A stretch of DNA of 64,000 bases from an uncultured Lachnoclostridium sp. (GTDB lineage: Bacteria > Bacillota > Clostridia > Lachnospirales > Lachnospiraceae), in assembly GCA_944381625.1 (NCBI GenBank), contig CALWLW010000006.1:62001-126000 (forward strand), in the 5' to 3' direction. A program made the translations under genes and the position numbers. The notes under the pieces were generated by a model that did no database searches, had not been told where the DNA came from, and saw only the letters and a list, made by a program, of their open reading frames with translations. Below are positions 1 to 7,832 of the stretch, piece after piece (position 1 is the first letter of the stretch; each line of letters begins with the position of its first letter).

Positions 1-53
1 AGAGCATCTGCCTTACAAGCAGAGGGTCATAGGTTCGAGCCCTATAGGTCCCA
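1..53 (+). tRNA. tRNA-Val (TAC), 5' end outside the window
   Basis: The window opens inside the D-stem of a tRNA. An anticodon stem TCTGC/GCAGA closes the seven-base loop CTTACAA, so the anticodon is TAC (valine). The T-arm is ATAGG-TTCGAGC-CCTAT and the acceptor strand ends at 52 with discriminator A at 53. CCA is not encoded. The missing 5' part prevents a check of the acceptor pairing. Confidence 0.9.
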
Positions 54-66
54 TTGAAATCAATAT

Positions 67-140
67 GGCGAAGTAGCTCAGCTGGCTAGAGCACACGGTT
101 CATACCCGTGGTGTCGAGGGTTCGAGTCCCCCCTTCGCTA
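67..140 (+). tRNA. tRNA-Met (CAT), elongator type
   Basis: A complete cloverleaf: acceptor GGCGAAG/CTTCGCT with a G1-U72 wobble, D-arm GCTC/GAGC, anticodon stem CACGG/CCGTG around loop TTCATAC (anticodon CAT), and T-arm GAGGG-TTCGAGT-CCCCC. The anticodon stem lacks the three G-C pairs of initiator tRNA and the loop differs from tRNA-Ile2, so elongator Met is the best call. CCA is not encoded. It lies 13 nt after tRNA-Val and is probably cotranscribed with it. Confidence 0.92.
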
Positions 141-145
141 CTTTG

Positions 146-178
146 GCTTCCTAGTATTTTATTAGGAAGCTTTTTTTT
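146..178 (+). terminator. Rho-independent terminator of the tRNA-Val/Met unit
   Basis: The arms GCTTCCTA and TAGGAAGC form a perfect 8-bp stem with a loop of about nine bases, followed by eight T. It directly follows tRNA-Met. Confidence 0.92.
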
Positions 179-262
179 GCAAATAATATATTGGATCATT
201 GGGTATGAACCAGAGAAGGCATATTTGTGAGTTATGGATTAAGAGGATGAGGAGGCAGTGCC

Positions 263-811
263 ATGAGAGTTGGTATTGGATATGATGTGCATCGTTTAGT
301 GGAAGACCGGAAGCTGATCATTGGCGGGGTGGAGATCCCATATGAGAAAGGACTGCTGGGACATTCGGACGCGGACGTCCTTTTGCACGCGATTATGGAC
401 GCGTTGCTGGGAGCGGCGGCTCTGGGCGATATTGGAAAACATTTTCCGGACACAGATCCCCAATATAAGGGTGCGTCCAGCTTAAAACTGCTGGAGCATG
501 TGGGGAGGATACTGGAAGAAAAAAACTATCAGATTGTAAATATTGACGCGACGATTATCGCCCAGAGGCCGAAGATGGCGTCTCATATTCCGCAGATGAT
601 TCAAAATGTGGCCGGAATTTTAAAAATAGATACGGAACAGGTGAATATCAAAGCTACCACGGAAGAGGGGCTGGGCTTTACCGGTTCCGGTGAGGGGATT
701 TCTGCCCAGGCAATCTGTTCTCTGCTGCCCATTACCGCTTATCTGGACGCGGATCTGGAAATGCCCCGGAGAGCCTGCGGAGGATGTGAAGGATGCCCGA
801 AGGAAATGTGA
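263..811 (+). CDS. ispF: 2-C-methyl-D-erythritol 2,4-cyclodiphosphate synthase
   Basis: IspF converts CDP-methylerythritol 2-phosphate to the cyclic diphosphate with loss of CMP, in the MEP isoprenoid pathway; it is a cytosolic trimer. The zinc ligands D8, H10 and H42 are in the positions known from E. coli IspF, and the GHSDAD and FTGSGEGI motifs are present. A GAGGAGG-type ribosome site precedes the ATG. At 182 residues it is about 25 longer than usual: after the normal end near residue 157 comes a tail with a CxxCxxC motif (ACGGCEGC). The 3' end overlaps the acetyltransferase gene. No ispD-type partner for this pathway is next to it. Confidence 0.96.
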   Translation: MRVGIGYDVHRLVEDRKLIIGGVEIPYEKGLLGHSDADVLLHAIMDALLGAAALGDIGKHFPDTDPQYKGASSLKLLEHVGRILEEKNYQIVNIDATIIAQRPKMASHIPQMIQNVAGILKIDTEQVNIKATTEEGLGFTGSGEGISAQAICSLLPITAYLDADLEMPRRACGGCEGCPKEM

Positions 812-1635
812 TGGATCAGATGCCGGAACCGTTTTATCTGCCTTCGGAGAAAAAGAAATGTTCCAGGGCGCTCTATGAAGAGGTATTTGCCGAAGACAGC
901 GGCAGGTTTGTGGACTTCTACTATACGTACAAGACCAGGGAGAACCAGATCCTGGCGCTGGAACAGGACGGAATGCTGGTATCCATGCTGCACCTGAATC
1001 CATACAGGATGATTGTAAACGGGTATGAGACGCCGGCGAACTATATTGTCGCAGTAGCGACAAAGAAGGAATACCGTCATCAGGGATATATGCGTCTGCT
1101 GATGGAAAAGGCTCTGAAGGATATGGGGGAGCAGGGAATACCGTTTACGTTCCTGATGCCGGCCAGTGAGAAAATCTATGCTCCATTTGATTTTGTCTGG
1201 ATCTGTTCTTATACCAGTCTGCCGCCCAGGGTGGAGCGGATGGATGCGGATGGGCAGAACCGCTATCTGGCCTCCCGTTATCAGGTGTTCTGCAAGCGGG
1301 ACAGAACCTACATGGAAAACCTGGCGGCGGAGAGGAAAGCGGAAGAAGGGGAAGCGGCGCCGGAGAAGATGCCGCCCTTTATGGCGCGCATTACGGACGT
1401 CTGCCAGATGCTGCGGATGGCCAACACCCGCCAGACGCAAAGCCTGTATCTGCGTATTCACGATCCGATCATTTCCCAGAACGACGGATGGTTTTTCTGG
1501 GATGCGTCGCCAGAATACAGCAGGGCGGAAAAACTTTTATATCAGCCGGAAAAAACAGATCTGGATCTGACGGTGGGGGAATTGACGTCTTTGATCTTTG
1601 GCAGTTTCAGGATTTGTCTGTCGGAAGTTGTGTAA
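793..1635 (+). CDS. GNAT family N-acetyltransferase, Eis-like
   Basis: A predicted 280-residue acetyltransferase. Residues 75-105 contain the acetyl-CoA binding pattern of GNAT proteins, ending in [15 protein letters not shown] (R/Q-x-x-G-x-G/Y type loop), followed by [14 protein letters not shown], which resembles the Eis-like group. The substrate is unknown. The ATG at 793 has GGAGG nine bases upstream and overlaps ispF by 19 nt. An in-frame ATG at 811 overlaps the ispF stop codon and is an alternative start. Translational coupling to ispF is likely. Confidence 0.8.
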   Translation: MPEGNVMDQMPEPFYLPSEKKKCSRALYEEVFAEDSGRFVDFYYTYKTRENQILALEQDGMLVSMLHLNPYRMIVNGYETPANYIVAVATKKEYRHQGYMRLLMEKALKDMGEQGIPFTFLMPASEKIYAPFDFVWICSYTSLPPRVERMDADGQNRYLASRYQVFCKRDRTYMENLAAERKAEEGEAAPEKMPPFMARITDVCQMLRMANTRQTQSLYLRIHDPIISQNDGWFFWDASPEYSRAEKLLYQPEKTDLDLTVGELTSLIFGSFRICLSEVV

Positions 1636-1640
1636 GGTAC

Positions 1641-1669
1641 TTGACAAAAACGGTCGAATTTCATATTCT
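1641..1669 (+). promoter_or_regulatory. Promoter of the cysE T-box operon
   Basis: TTGACA at 1641-1646 and TATTCT at 1664-1669 are separated by 17 bp. The predicted start, about 1676, lies just ahead of the T-box leader. Confidence 0.75.
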
Positions 1670-1675
1670 ATAGCA

Positions 1676-1958
1676 TATAGCGAAATGCGTCGAACGGATA
1701 GAGTAATTTTCTGTAAACCAACAGAGAGGAACCGTCATCGGCTGGAAGCGGTTCCGGGCGGAGGAAGATGAAAGTGCATCCGGGAGCAGACAGGAGGAAA
1801 GAGATCGAGTATTCCTGTACGGAGACACACGTTACGTGTTTGAGCCTCGCGGCGTTCGCCAGATGGATGCACAAGCGCATCCCCTGGTCCACTGCCCGCG
1901 GGAATTAGAGTGGAACCACGGATACCTTCGTCTCTAAATTCAGAGACGGAGGTTTTTT
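1676..1958 (+). promoter_or_regulatory. T-box leader, probably cysteine-specific
   Basis: The 340-nt gap before cysE holds a T-box riboswitch that senses uncharged tRNA. A stem I with distal AG-bulge and GGCTGGAAG-type elements lies at about 1722-1760. The likely specifier is TGC (Cys) at 1775-1777, followed by A. The T-box core TTAGAGTGGAACCACG is at 1905-1920. Its TGGA pairs with a tRNA ending in UCCA, matching the U discriminator of tRNA-Cys. The mutually exclusive terminator follows at 1925-1958. The cysteine assignment rests on specifier, discriminator and the cysE/cysS genes downstream. Confidence 0.92.
1925..1958 (+). terminator. T-box attenuator terminator
   Basis: The arms CCTTCGTCTCT and AGAGACGGAGG form an 11-bp stem with one G-T pair, followed by six T. 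The left arm overlaps the 3' part of the antiterminator, as in other T-boxes. Confidence 0.9.
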
Positions 1959-1976
1959 GTTGAAGGAGAGAAAATT

Positions 1977-2633
1977 ATGGGACTGGTCAGCTATGTAAAA
2001 GAAGAGATTGCGGTGATACGCGAACGGGATCCGGCGATCAAGTCGAATATGGAAGTGTTCCTTTATCCTACTTTCCATGCGATCCTGCGCTACCGCCTGG
2101 CACATAAGTTATATAAAAAGGGCCATTATTTCTGGGCCAGATGGATATCACAGAAAACGGCCAGAAAGACGGGCATAGAAATCCATCCGGGGGCAACGAT
2201 CGGCAAGGGGCTTTTTATTGACCATGGGACCGGCGTTGTGATCGGCGAGACGGCGATTCTGGGAGACAATGTGACGCTGTATCAGGGAGTGACGCTGGGA
2301 GGAACCGGGAAAGAGCATGGAAAACGCCATCCCACACTGGAAGACAATGTGATGGTCAGCGCCGGGGCAAAGATTCTGGGGTCTTTTACCATTGGCGAGA
2401 ACACCAAGATCGGAGCCGGAAGCGTGGTGTTAGGGCCGGTACCGGCCAACTGCACGGTAGTGGGCGTGCCGGGCCGTATTGTGAAAAAGGACAATGTACG
2501 AATCCCGCGCAGTGATCTGGACCAGGTGAATCTGCCTGACCCGGTATTGGACGCGATCCAGGAACTGAGAGAGGAAAACCGGAGGCTTCAGGAAGAACTG
2601 AAGGCGTTGAAAGAGGTAATGAAGCAAAAATGA
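1977..2633 (+). CDS. cysE: Serine O-acetyltransferase
   Basis: CysE/EpsC makes O-acetylserine from serine and acetyl-CoA, the first step of cysteine synthesis. The 218-residue protein has a short N-terminal helical region and then left-handed beta-helix hexapeptide repeats from about residue 60 to 165 (FIDHGTGVVIGETA, GVTLGGTGKEHGKRHP), including the catalytic His/Asp region. A charged helical tail ends the protein. The ATG has GAAGGAGAG upstream. It is the first gene behind the T-box, and its stop overlaps the next ATG (ATGA). Confidence 0.96.
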   Translation: MGLVSYVKEEIAVIRERDPAIKSNMEVFLYPTFHAILRYRLAHKLYKKGHYFWARWISQKTARKTGIEIHPGATIGKGLFIDHGTGVVIGETAILGDNVTLYQGVTLGGTGKEHGKRHPTLEDNVMVSAGAKILGSFTIGENTKIGAGSVVLGPVPANCTVVGVPGRIVKKDNVRIPRSDLDQVNLPDPVLDAIQELREENRRLQEELKALKEVMKQK

Positions 2634-3994
2634 CTGGGCGGAAAAAGATTTTCTCATTTATTGCTGTGATGGTTATAGTTTTTGCCGGTGTGTGTGCCTT
2701 GAATTTTTTGACACATTATGCTTCGGATGACTATCGGTATCATTTCTTTTACAGCTCATCACAGGACAATATAAGATGGCTGTCGGGAATTGGGGATATT
2801 CCCCTTTCCATGTGGAATCATTACAATCTGTGGGGAGGAAGGATCGTAGCGCACAGCATTGTGCAGTTTTTTGCATTATTTGATAAAAGCGTATTTAATA
2901 TTTTCAATTCCTTGATCTATGTTGTGCTGGGCCTTATCCTGTATTTGCATATAGACCGCGATGTGAAAAAGTGGAAGCCGTTATTTTTAATATTGATCTA
3001 CGCTTTGATGTGGTTGTGGATTCCCCAGTTTGGAACATCTGTTTTATGGATGTCAGGATCCTGTAATTATTTATGGATGTCTGTGTTGTTATTACTTTTT
3101 CTGCTGCCATATCGCTCGCACGCGGAGCGGCAGAACAAGGGGAAATGGAACGGTATTTTGACTGTAGTTATGATTCCTTTGGGGCTGCTCTCTGGCTGCA
3201 CAAACGAAAATGGTGGGGGAGCCGTCATTTTTCTGGGGATTTTGTTTATTGGAATATGGGTATGGAAGAAAATTAAAATCCCGTTCTGGAGTATTGCGGG
3301 AATATTGACGGCATGCCTGGGATTCCTTTTCCTGATTGCCGCACCGGGTAATGGGAAAAGGGAGAGTATAGGTATGATTGAATTTGGGGAGCTATTGCGC
3401 AGACTCAGAGAACTGGCAGGGTTTTCTTATCATGCGGTATTCATTCCCGGAGTGATATTTATCTTATTGTTTTGTTATATAAAAGCAAGAAAAAAGATTA
3501 CTTTTTGGCAGTGCGTCCGGGAATGTGCTGTCCCGATTTCTTACGTGTTGGCAGGAGCGGCCAGTGTGGCGGTGTTAGTCATGTCTCCAATTATCGCGGC
3601 CAGATCCTGGATGTTTGCGGTGTGTTTTTTGATAATTGCAGATGGAATTCTGTTTTTGGACATTTTGCAGAATTTTGAATGGAGCATGACTACAGTAAAG
3701 AGAGGTACAGCATGTGTCGTAATTGTTTGCTTTGGAATATATGGCGCGGCTTTTTTGGACATACGTGATACCTACAGGCAGATTAACCGGGAAATACGGG
3801 AGATTGAAGAACAGAAAGAGGCTGGGATCTCTGATATTACCGTCACAAAGTTTGAGGCTACGGAAAATCCGTATAATGCATTCAGCAAGACCAGAGATCT
3901 CTCATGGGACAGGGAAGATACATTTAATGTATGGATGGCAAGGTTCTATGATGTGGATACTATTGGCATTTATGCAGAAGATAATGAGGAGTAA
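2630..3994 (+). CDS. Polytopic membrane protein, DUF6056/GtrII-like, possible GT-C glycosyltransferase
   Basis: A 454-residue protein with about ten hydrophobic segments and a soluble C-terminal part. After the first membrane segment comes SDDYRYH (D33, D34), an acidic pair placed like the catalytic aspartates of GT-C glycosyltransferases that use lipid-linked sugars outside the membrane. I recall this pattern from the DUF6056 family of Firmicutes; no function is known to me. It overlaps cysE by 4 nt and is followed 2 nt later by a GtrB-like gene, so the pair may form a surface-glucosylation system. Base composition is clearly more A+T-rich than in cysE and cysS. Confidence 0.7.
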   Translation: MTGRKKIFSFIAVMVIVFAGVCALNFLTHYASDDYRYHFFYSSSQDNIRWLSGIGDIPLSMWNHYNLWGGRIVAHSIVQFFALFDKSVFNIFNSLIYVVLGLILYLHIDRDVKKWKPLFLILIYALMWLWIPQFGTSVLWMSGSCNYLWMSVLLLLFLLPYRSHAERQNKGKWNGILTVVMIPLGLLSGCTNENGGGAVIFLGILFIGIWVWKKIKIPFWSIAGILTACLGFLFLIAAPGNGKRESIGMIEFGELLRRLRELAGFSYHAVFIPGVIFILLFCYIKARKKITFWQCVRECAVPISYVLAGAASVAVLVMSPIIAARSWMFAVCFLIIADGILFLDILQNFEWSMTTVKRGTACVVIVCFGIYGAAFLDIRDTYRQINREIREIEEQKEAGISDITVTKFEATENPYNAFSKTRDLSWDREDTFNVWMARFYDVDTIGIYAEDNEE

Positions 3995-3996
3995 CA

Positions 3997-4956
3997 ATGA
4001 TTGTTCGGAGACTGGTTTCTTTGGTGATTCCTTGCTATAATGAGCAGGAGGCTCTGCCATATTTATATGATGAGCTAAAAAATGTGACGAAAGAAATATC
4101 GGAGTATGATTTCGAATTTTTGTTTGTGGATGACGGTTCCTGGGATCATACGAAGGATATGATTTTGGAATATGCGAAAGAGGATAAAAGAGTCCGGTAT
4201 TTTGGATTTTCCAGGAATTTTGGCAAAGAAGCGGCGATGTATGCGGGCTTCTGCAACGTAAGGGGCCAATATGTAGCGGTTATGGACGCGGACATGCAGG
4301 ATCCGCCGGGGTTGCTGCCGGAAATGCTGGATATCCTGTTGGGGCAGAAATATGACAGTGTTGCTACCAGGCGTGTGGATCGGGAGGGTGAGCCTCCGGT
4401 GCGTTCCTGGTTCGCCAGGTTGTTTTACAAGATTATCAATCGAATCTCAGATGCAAATATTATGGATGGGGCAAGAGACTTTCGGTTAATGAAAAGGGAG
4501 ATGGTAGATGCTATTCTTGCCATGTGTGAATATAATCGATTTTCGAAAGGGATCTTTGGATGGATAGGATTCCGGACCTATTGGCTCCCATATGAAAATC
4601 AAAATCGCATTGCTGGAGAGACGAAGTGGAGTTTCTGGGGATTGTTCAAGTACAGCATAGATGGAATTATCAATTTTTCACAGGTCCCGCTGTCGATTTC
4701 TTCCTGGTGTGGGATCGGTTTGACCTTTGTTTCCTTTTTGATGATTTTGTTCATTATTGTGCGTAAAATTATGTTTGGAGATCCGGTGGCAGGCTGGGCG
4801 TCATTGGTCTGCATCATTACTTTTATCGGCGGGATACAGCTTTTCTGTATGGGAATAATGGGACAATATCTTGCCAAAACCTATATGGAAGTAAAGAAAA
4901 GACCGCACTTTATTATAGCGGAAACGAATGTGGAAGATGCAGTTAAAATAAAATAA
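3997..4956 (+). CDS. GtrB-like glycosyltransferase family 2 (polyprenyl-phosphate sugar synthase)
   Basis: A 319-residue protein with an N-terminal GT-A domain (DDG at about 45-47, DAD at 97-99, QDPPG just after) and two C-terminal membrane segments near 230-300. This is the architecture of GtrB/DPM1-type enzymes, which transfer a sugar from UDP- or GDP-sugar to undecaprenyl phosphate. With the preceding GT-C-like protein it forms a plausible two-gene glycan decoration unit; a GtrA-type flippase is not present. The sugar is unknown. Confidence 0.88.
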   Translation: MIVRRLVSLVIPCYNEQEALPYLYDELKNVTKEISEYDFEFLFVDDGSWDHTKDMILEYAKEDKRVRYFGFSRNFGKEAAMYAGFCNVRGQYVAVMDADMQDPPGLLPEMLDILLGQKYDSVATRRVDREGEPPVRSWFARLFYKIINRISDANIMDGARDFRLMKREMVDAILAMCEYNRFSKGIFGWIGFRTYWLPYENQNRIAGETKWSFWGLFKYSIDGIINFSQVPLSISSWCGIGLTFVSFLMILFIIVRKIMFGDPVAGWASLVCIITFIGGIQLFCMGIMGQYLAKTYMEVKKRPHFIIAETNVEDAVKIK

Positions 4957-4982
4957 TATGATTTAGAAGGAGAATTGAGGAA

Positions 4983-6392
4983 ATGATTCGTATTTACAAC
5001 ACTTTATCAAAGAAGAAAGAAGATTTTATCCCCCTGGAGGAAGGAAAGGTACGCATGTATGTCTGCGGACCGACTGTCTATAATTTTATTCATATCGGCA
5101 ACGCCCGCCCCATGATCGTATTTGACACAGTGCGCCGGTATCTGGAGCATAAGGGATATGAAGTGAATTTTGTGTCCAATTTTACGGATGTGGACGACAA
5201 AATTATTAAAAAAGCCAATGAAGAGGGCGTGAGCGCGGAGGAAATCTCCCAGAGGTATATTGCGGAATGCAAAAAGGACATGGATGGCATGAATATCAAG
5301 CCGGCCACGACGCACCCGCTGGCAACTCAGGAGATCGACGGGATGATCGCAATGATTTCGGATCTGATTGAAAAAGGGTATGCTTACGCGGTCAATGGAA
5401 CCGTATATTTCCGTACCCGTAAATTCAAAGACTACGGAAAGCTTTCCCACAAAAATCTGGACGACCTGCAGGCGGGCAACCGCTCCCTGCTGGTATCCGG
5501 CGAGGACGAAAAGGAAGATTCTCTGGATTTTGTACTGTGGAAGCCGAAGAAAGAGGGAGAACCGTACTGGACGTCACCGTGGGGAGACGGCCGTCCGGGC
5601 TGGCATATTGAGTGCTCGGTGATGTCGAAAAAATATCTGGGAGAAGAGATCGATATCCACGGCGGCGGGGAGGATCTGATCTTCCCGCATCATGAGAACG
5701 AGATTGCCCAGAGCGAAGCCTGCTGCGGGCATGTATTTTCCAGATACTGGATGCACAACGCGTTTTTGAATATTGATAACCGGAAAATGTCCAAATCTCT
5801 GGGGAACTTCTTTACTGTCCGGGAGATCAGCGAGAAATATGACCTGCAGGTGCTTCGGTTCTTTATGCTGAACGCTCATTACCGCAGCCCGCTGAATTTC
5901 AGCGCTGAACTGATGGAAGCGTCGAAAAATGCATTGGAGAGGATCCAGACGGCGGTTGATAATCTGAAGTTCTTGGCGGAGCATGCATCTTCCCAGGAAA
6001 TGACGGAGGAAGAGGCGGCCAGAGCAGAGGAAGCGGCTAAATATGAAGCGGCATTTGACAGCGCCATGGATGACGATTTCAATACGGCAGACGCGCTGGC
6101 GGCGATCTTCGATCTGGTGAAATTTGCCAATACCACGGCCGGGGAAAACAGCAGCAAGGCCTATGTCCTTGCTCTGAGAACCAGGATCCAGGGTCTGTGC
6201 GATATCATGGGACTGATCACAGAAAAGAAAGAAGAGCTGCTGGACGCGGAGATTGAACAGTTGATCGGAGAGCGCCAGGCGGCCAGAAAGGCAAAAGACT
6301 TTGCCAGTGCGGACGAGATCCGCGCGCAGCTTCTGGAAAAGGGAATCATCCTGGAGGATACCCGTGAGGGAGTAAAATGGAAGAGAGCTTAA
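4983..6392 (+). CDS. cysS: Cysteinyl-tRNA synthetase
   Basis: A class I aminoacyl-tRNA synthetase that charges tRNA-Cys. Full length (469 residues) with zinc ligand C28, HIGN at 37-40, the WHIECSVM zinc-site segment, HGGGEDLIFPHHENE and KMSKSLGN, then the helical DALR-type C-terminus. AAGGAGAATTGAGG precedes the ATG. Being in the same operon as the cysteine T-box and cysE, its expression should rise when tRNA-Cys is uncharged. The 3' end overlaps mrnC by 16 nt. Confidence 0.98.
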   Translation: MIRIYNTLSKKKEDFIPLEEGKVRMYVCGPTVYNFIHIGNARPMIVFDTVRRYLEHKGYEVNFVSNFTDVDDKIIKKANEEGVSAEEISQRYIAECKKDMDGMNIKPATTHPLATQEIDGMIAMISDLIEKGYAYAVNGTVYFRTRKFKDYGKLSHKNLDDLQAGNRSLLVSGEDEKEDSLDFVLWKPKKEGEPYWTSPWGDGRPGWHIECSVMSKKYLGEEIDIHGGGEDLIFPHHENEIAQSEACCGHVFSRYWMHNAFLNIDNRKMSKSLGNFFTVREISEKYDLQVLRFFMLNAHYRSPLNFSAELMEASKNALERIQTAVDNLKFLAEHASSQEMTEEEAARAEEAAKYEAAFDSAMDDDFNTADALAAIFDLVKFANTTAGENSSKAYVLALRTRIQGLCDIMGLITEKKEELLDAEIEQLIGERQAARKAKDFASADEIRAQLLEKGIILEDTREGVKWKRA

Positions 6393-6808
6393 TCTATCTG
6401 AAAGAACAGTTTGAACTGGGAGAGCTGGACATCCGTACCTGCTCTCCCGTGGTATTGGCGTATATTGGGGACGCGGCCTATGAGCTGGTGATCCGTACCG
6501 TCCTGGTATGCAGGGGCGGCAGGCAGGCGAACACGCTGCATAAAAGGGCCAGCAGTTATGTGAAGGCTTCCGCTCAGGCGGCTATGATCGAGGAACTGCA
6601 GGAAGATCTGACTGAAGAAGAACTACAGGTATATAAACGGGGCCGCAATGCGAAGACGGTCAGCATGGCCAAACATGCCACCATGCATGATTACCGTCAT
6701 GCCACAGGATTTGAGGCGCTGATGGGCTATCTGTATTTGACGGGACAGATGGCCAGGATGATCGATTTGATAAAATTGGGGATAGAAAAAACAGGAGGTA
6801 CGCTGTGA
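6377..6808 (+). CDS. mrnC: Mini-ribonuclease III
   Basis: A 143-residue RNase III catalytic domain without the double-stranded RNA-binding domain, the Mini-III type that matures 23S rRNA ends in Firmicutes. VVLAYIGDAAYELVIR near residue 25-40 contains the catalytic acidic region, and GFEALMGYLYLTG near the end carries the second acidic site. Order cysS-mrnC-rlmB is a familiar Firmicutes arrangement. It overlaps cysS by 16 nt and rlmB by 4 nt. Confidence 0.95.
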   Translation: MEESLIYLKEQFELGELDIRTCSPVVLAYIGDAAYELVIRTVLVCRGGRQANTLHKRASSYVKASAQAAMIEELQEDLTEEELQVYKRGRNAKTVSMAKHATMHDYRHATGFEALMGYLYLTGQMARMIDLIKLGIEKTGGTL

Positions 6809-7545
6809 GGTACGAAGAACTTACCATAGAAGGACGCAATGCCGTGCTGGAAGCTTTCCGGTCGGGGAAAACCATTGACAGGCTCTTTGTCCTGAAGGGA
6901 TGCCAGGACGGGCCTGTGAACAGTATCCTGCGGGAAGCAAGGAAACGGGATACTGTAATCAGCTATGTGCCCAAAGAGAGGCTGGATCATATGAGCGAAA
7001 CGGGGAAGCACCAGGGGGTGATCGCTTATGCGGCTGCGTATGAGTACGCGCAGGTGGAAGACATGCTCCGGCGGGCGGAAGAAAAAGGCGAGGCGCCGTT
7101 TCTCATTCTGCTGGACAATATTGAAGATCCCCATAACCTGGGGGCGATTATCCGTACCGCCAATTTGGCGGGAGCCCATGGGGTGATCATACCGAAGCGC
7201 CGCGCGGCGGGGCTTACCGCGACTGTGGCCAAAGCCTCTGCGGGAGCGTTGAACTATACGCCGGTGGCCAAGGTGACGAATCTGGGAACGGCCATAGAGG
7301 AATTAAAAAAACAGGGGATCTGGTTCGTGTGCGCGGATATGAACGGGACGGTCATGTATGACGCGGATCTGAAAGGTCCCATTGGACTGGTGATCGGCAA
7401 TGAGGGCGAAGGTGTGAGCCGGCTGATCAGGGAGAAATGCGACTATCAGGTGGCAGTGCCCATGAAGGGAGATATTGATTCTCTGAATGCTTCCGTGGCG
7501 GCGGGAGTGCTGGCTTATGAGATTGTGAGACAGAGGAGAGGATAA
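6805..7545 (+). CDS. rlmB: 23S rRNA (guanosine-2'-O-)-methyltransferase RlmB/TrmH family
   Basis: A SpoU/TrmH (SPOUT) methyltransferase, probably acting on G2251 of 23S rRNA. The N-terminal substrate-binding domain is followed by the three SPOUT motifs: DNIEDPHNLGAIIRTA, GLVIGNEGEGVSRLI and DSLNASVAAGVLAYE. The start codon is GTG at 6805, inside the mrnC stop (overlap 4 nt), with CAGGAGG eight bases upstream. It is the last gene of the T-box operon. Confidence 0.95.
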   Translation: MRYEELTIEGRNAVLEAFRSGKTIDRLFVLKGCQDGPVNSILREARKRDTVISYVPKERLDHMSETGKHQGVIAYAAAYEYAQVEDMLRRAEEKGEAPFLILLDNIEDPHNLGAIIRTANLAGAHGVIIPKRRAAGLTATVAKASAGALNYTPVAKVTNLGTAIEELKKQGIWFVCADMNGTVMYDADLKGPIGLVIGNEGEGVSRLIREKCDYQVAVPMKGDIDSLNASVAAGVLAYEIVRQRRG

Positions 7546-7628
7546 CTGGCCAGAACGGGACAGAGACCTGAGTTGAAAAGCGATGGGGAAAATCCACTGA
7601 AAATCTGTCGAAAAAGTTTAAAAAGGTG

Positions 7629-7660
7629 TTGACAGAGAGACAAGCCTGTGATAATATAAT
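7629..7660 (+). promoter_or_regulatory. Promoter of tRNA-Thr
   Basis: TTGACA at 7629-7634 is followed by overlapping -10 candidates, TAATAT at 7652-7657 (17-bp spacing) and TATAAT at 7655-7660 (20 bp). It sits about 30 bp ahead of the tRNA. Confidence 0.6.
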
Positions 7661-7688
7661 CAAGTCGCGAGCGAAAGCGACACGGTAA

Positions 7689-7761
7689 GCTGCTGTGGCT
7701 CAGTCGGTAGAGCGTCGCATTGGTAGTGCGGAGGTCACGGGTCCGATTCCCGTCAGCAGCT
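7689..7761 (+). tRNA. tRNA-Thr (GGT)
   Basis: Acceptor GCTGCTG/CAGCAGC, D-arm GCTC/GAGC, anticodon stem TCGCA/TGCGG with loop TTGGTAG (anticodon GGT, threonine), T-stem ACGGG/CCCGT and discriminator T. CCA is not encoded. The T-loop reads TCCGATT, so position 55, normally U (pseudouridine), is C. All stems are intact, so the gene is probably functional but the loop is unusual. Confidence 0.88.
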
Positions 7762-7767
7762 TTGATG

Positions 7768-7798
7768 AGCGGAGATTCGATGGAATTTCCGCTTTTTT
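7768..7798 (+). terminator. Terminator after tRNA-Thr
   Basis: The arms AGCGGA and TCCGCT enclose a loop of 14 bases and are followed by six T. The flippase gene starts only 34 nt later, so its transcription comes from read-through or a promoter that I cannot place with confidence. Confidence 0.75.
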
Positions 7799-7832
7799 AA
7801 TATATCAGAACATGAAGAAAGGTTAGAGGGTA

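Noticed and set aside
793-811. Frameshift between ispF and the acetyltransferase
   Set aside because: Both proteins have complete domains and their own start and stop; the overlap is ordinary translational coupling.
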